From Herminiimonas sp. (GTDB taxonomy: Bacteria; Pseudomonadota; Gammaproteobacteria; Burkholderiales; Burkholderiaceae_D): 49,683 bases of DNA. Both the position numbers and the translations under genes were made by a program. The stretch covers positions 1 to 49,683 of the forward strand of contig JAQGLW010000167.1 of the NCBI GenBank assembly GCA_028292665.1, written 5' to 3'. The notes beneath the pieces were generated by a model. That model was not told the DNA's origin, searched no databases, and saw only the letters and a program-made list of their open reading frames with translations. Of the stretch, positions 49,612 through 49,683 are shown in pieces (the first letter of the stretch is position 1; each line of letters opens with the position of its first letter).

Positions 49612-49683
49612 GTTCTTGCGCTTGAACAAGCCGCATCTCTCGACGCTTGCGGCATGGCGTGAAGAAGCGACTTAAAATTCTTC

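Overview
The window looks like a chromosomal segment of a betaproteobacterium, probably Burkholderiales and close to Oxalobacteraceae. The grounds are a GC-rich genome (about 60% by eye), a trimeric general porin of the beta-proteobacterial type, canonical sigma-54 promoters, many ABC transporters for nitrogen compounds and a periplasmic copper operon. I see no tRNA, rRNA, CRISPR array, insertion sequence or phage gene. The placement is inferred from gene types and base use, not from a search.

Region by region: (1) 1-5627, a tightly packed operon of hyuA (5' end outside the window), hyuB, a class V aminotransferase-like enzyme, a threonine-synthase-like PLP enzyme and a RidA-family protein. 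(2) 6131-8890, an ABC importer of the nitrate/sulfonate/taurine type (ATPase, permease, binding protein), followed by a porin at 9040 with two terminators behind it. (3) 10728-12335, a gamma-glutamyltransferase-like Ntn hydrolase without a signal peptide. (4) 12565-19561, a first peptide-type ABC importer plus an amidase, with more C/G-ending codons than its surroundings; then a threonine aldolase (19695-20750). (5) 21194-26965, a second peptide-type ABC importer with a different gene order. (6) 27270-28370, a secreted TIGR03118-type beta-propeller; then on the minus strand 28477-33035, a four-gene copper-type operon (LVIVD-repeat protein, CusF-like protein, TolC-like outer-membrane factor, multicopper oxidase) and a CACHE-type diguanylate cyclase (33339-34856). 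(7) 35594-45636, a branched-chain/urea/amide-type ABC importer with a LivM-LivG fusion, followed by a DUF1028 protein, two amidases, a nitrilase-family amidase and an XRE-cupin regulator. (8) 45790-49497, a formyltransferase-like protein, an aldo/keto reductase and a membrane adenylate cyclase with a CxxCH haem motif in its periplasmic sensor.

Taken together, most genes serve uptake of peptide-, amide- or hydantoin-like nitrogen compounds and their breakdown to amino acids and ammonia: three or four importers are each paired with one or more amide-bond hydrolases. Four promoters in this set have the GG-N10-GC signature of sigma-54 (upstream of ggt, of both peptide importers and of the amide importer), which suggests nitrogen-responsive control.

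The most unusual structure is a diverged duplicated leader in front of both peptide importers (12336-12610 and 20901-21245). Each copy carries iteron-like TGCATATGCG repeats, a canonical sigma-54 promoter and the start of a short coding sequence. In one copy that short coding sequence is a free 46-codon ORF coupled to the ATPase gene. In the other it is fused in frame to the ATPase of the high-GC block. This is what would be expected if a foreign transporter operon had been captured behind a copy of a resident sigma-54 leader.
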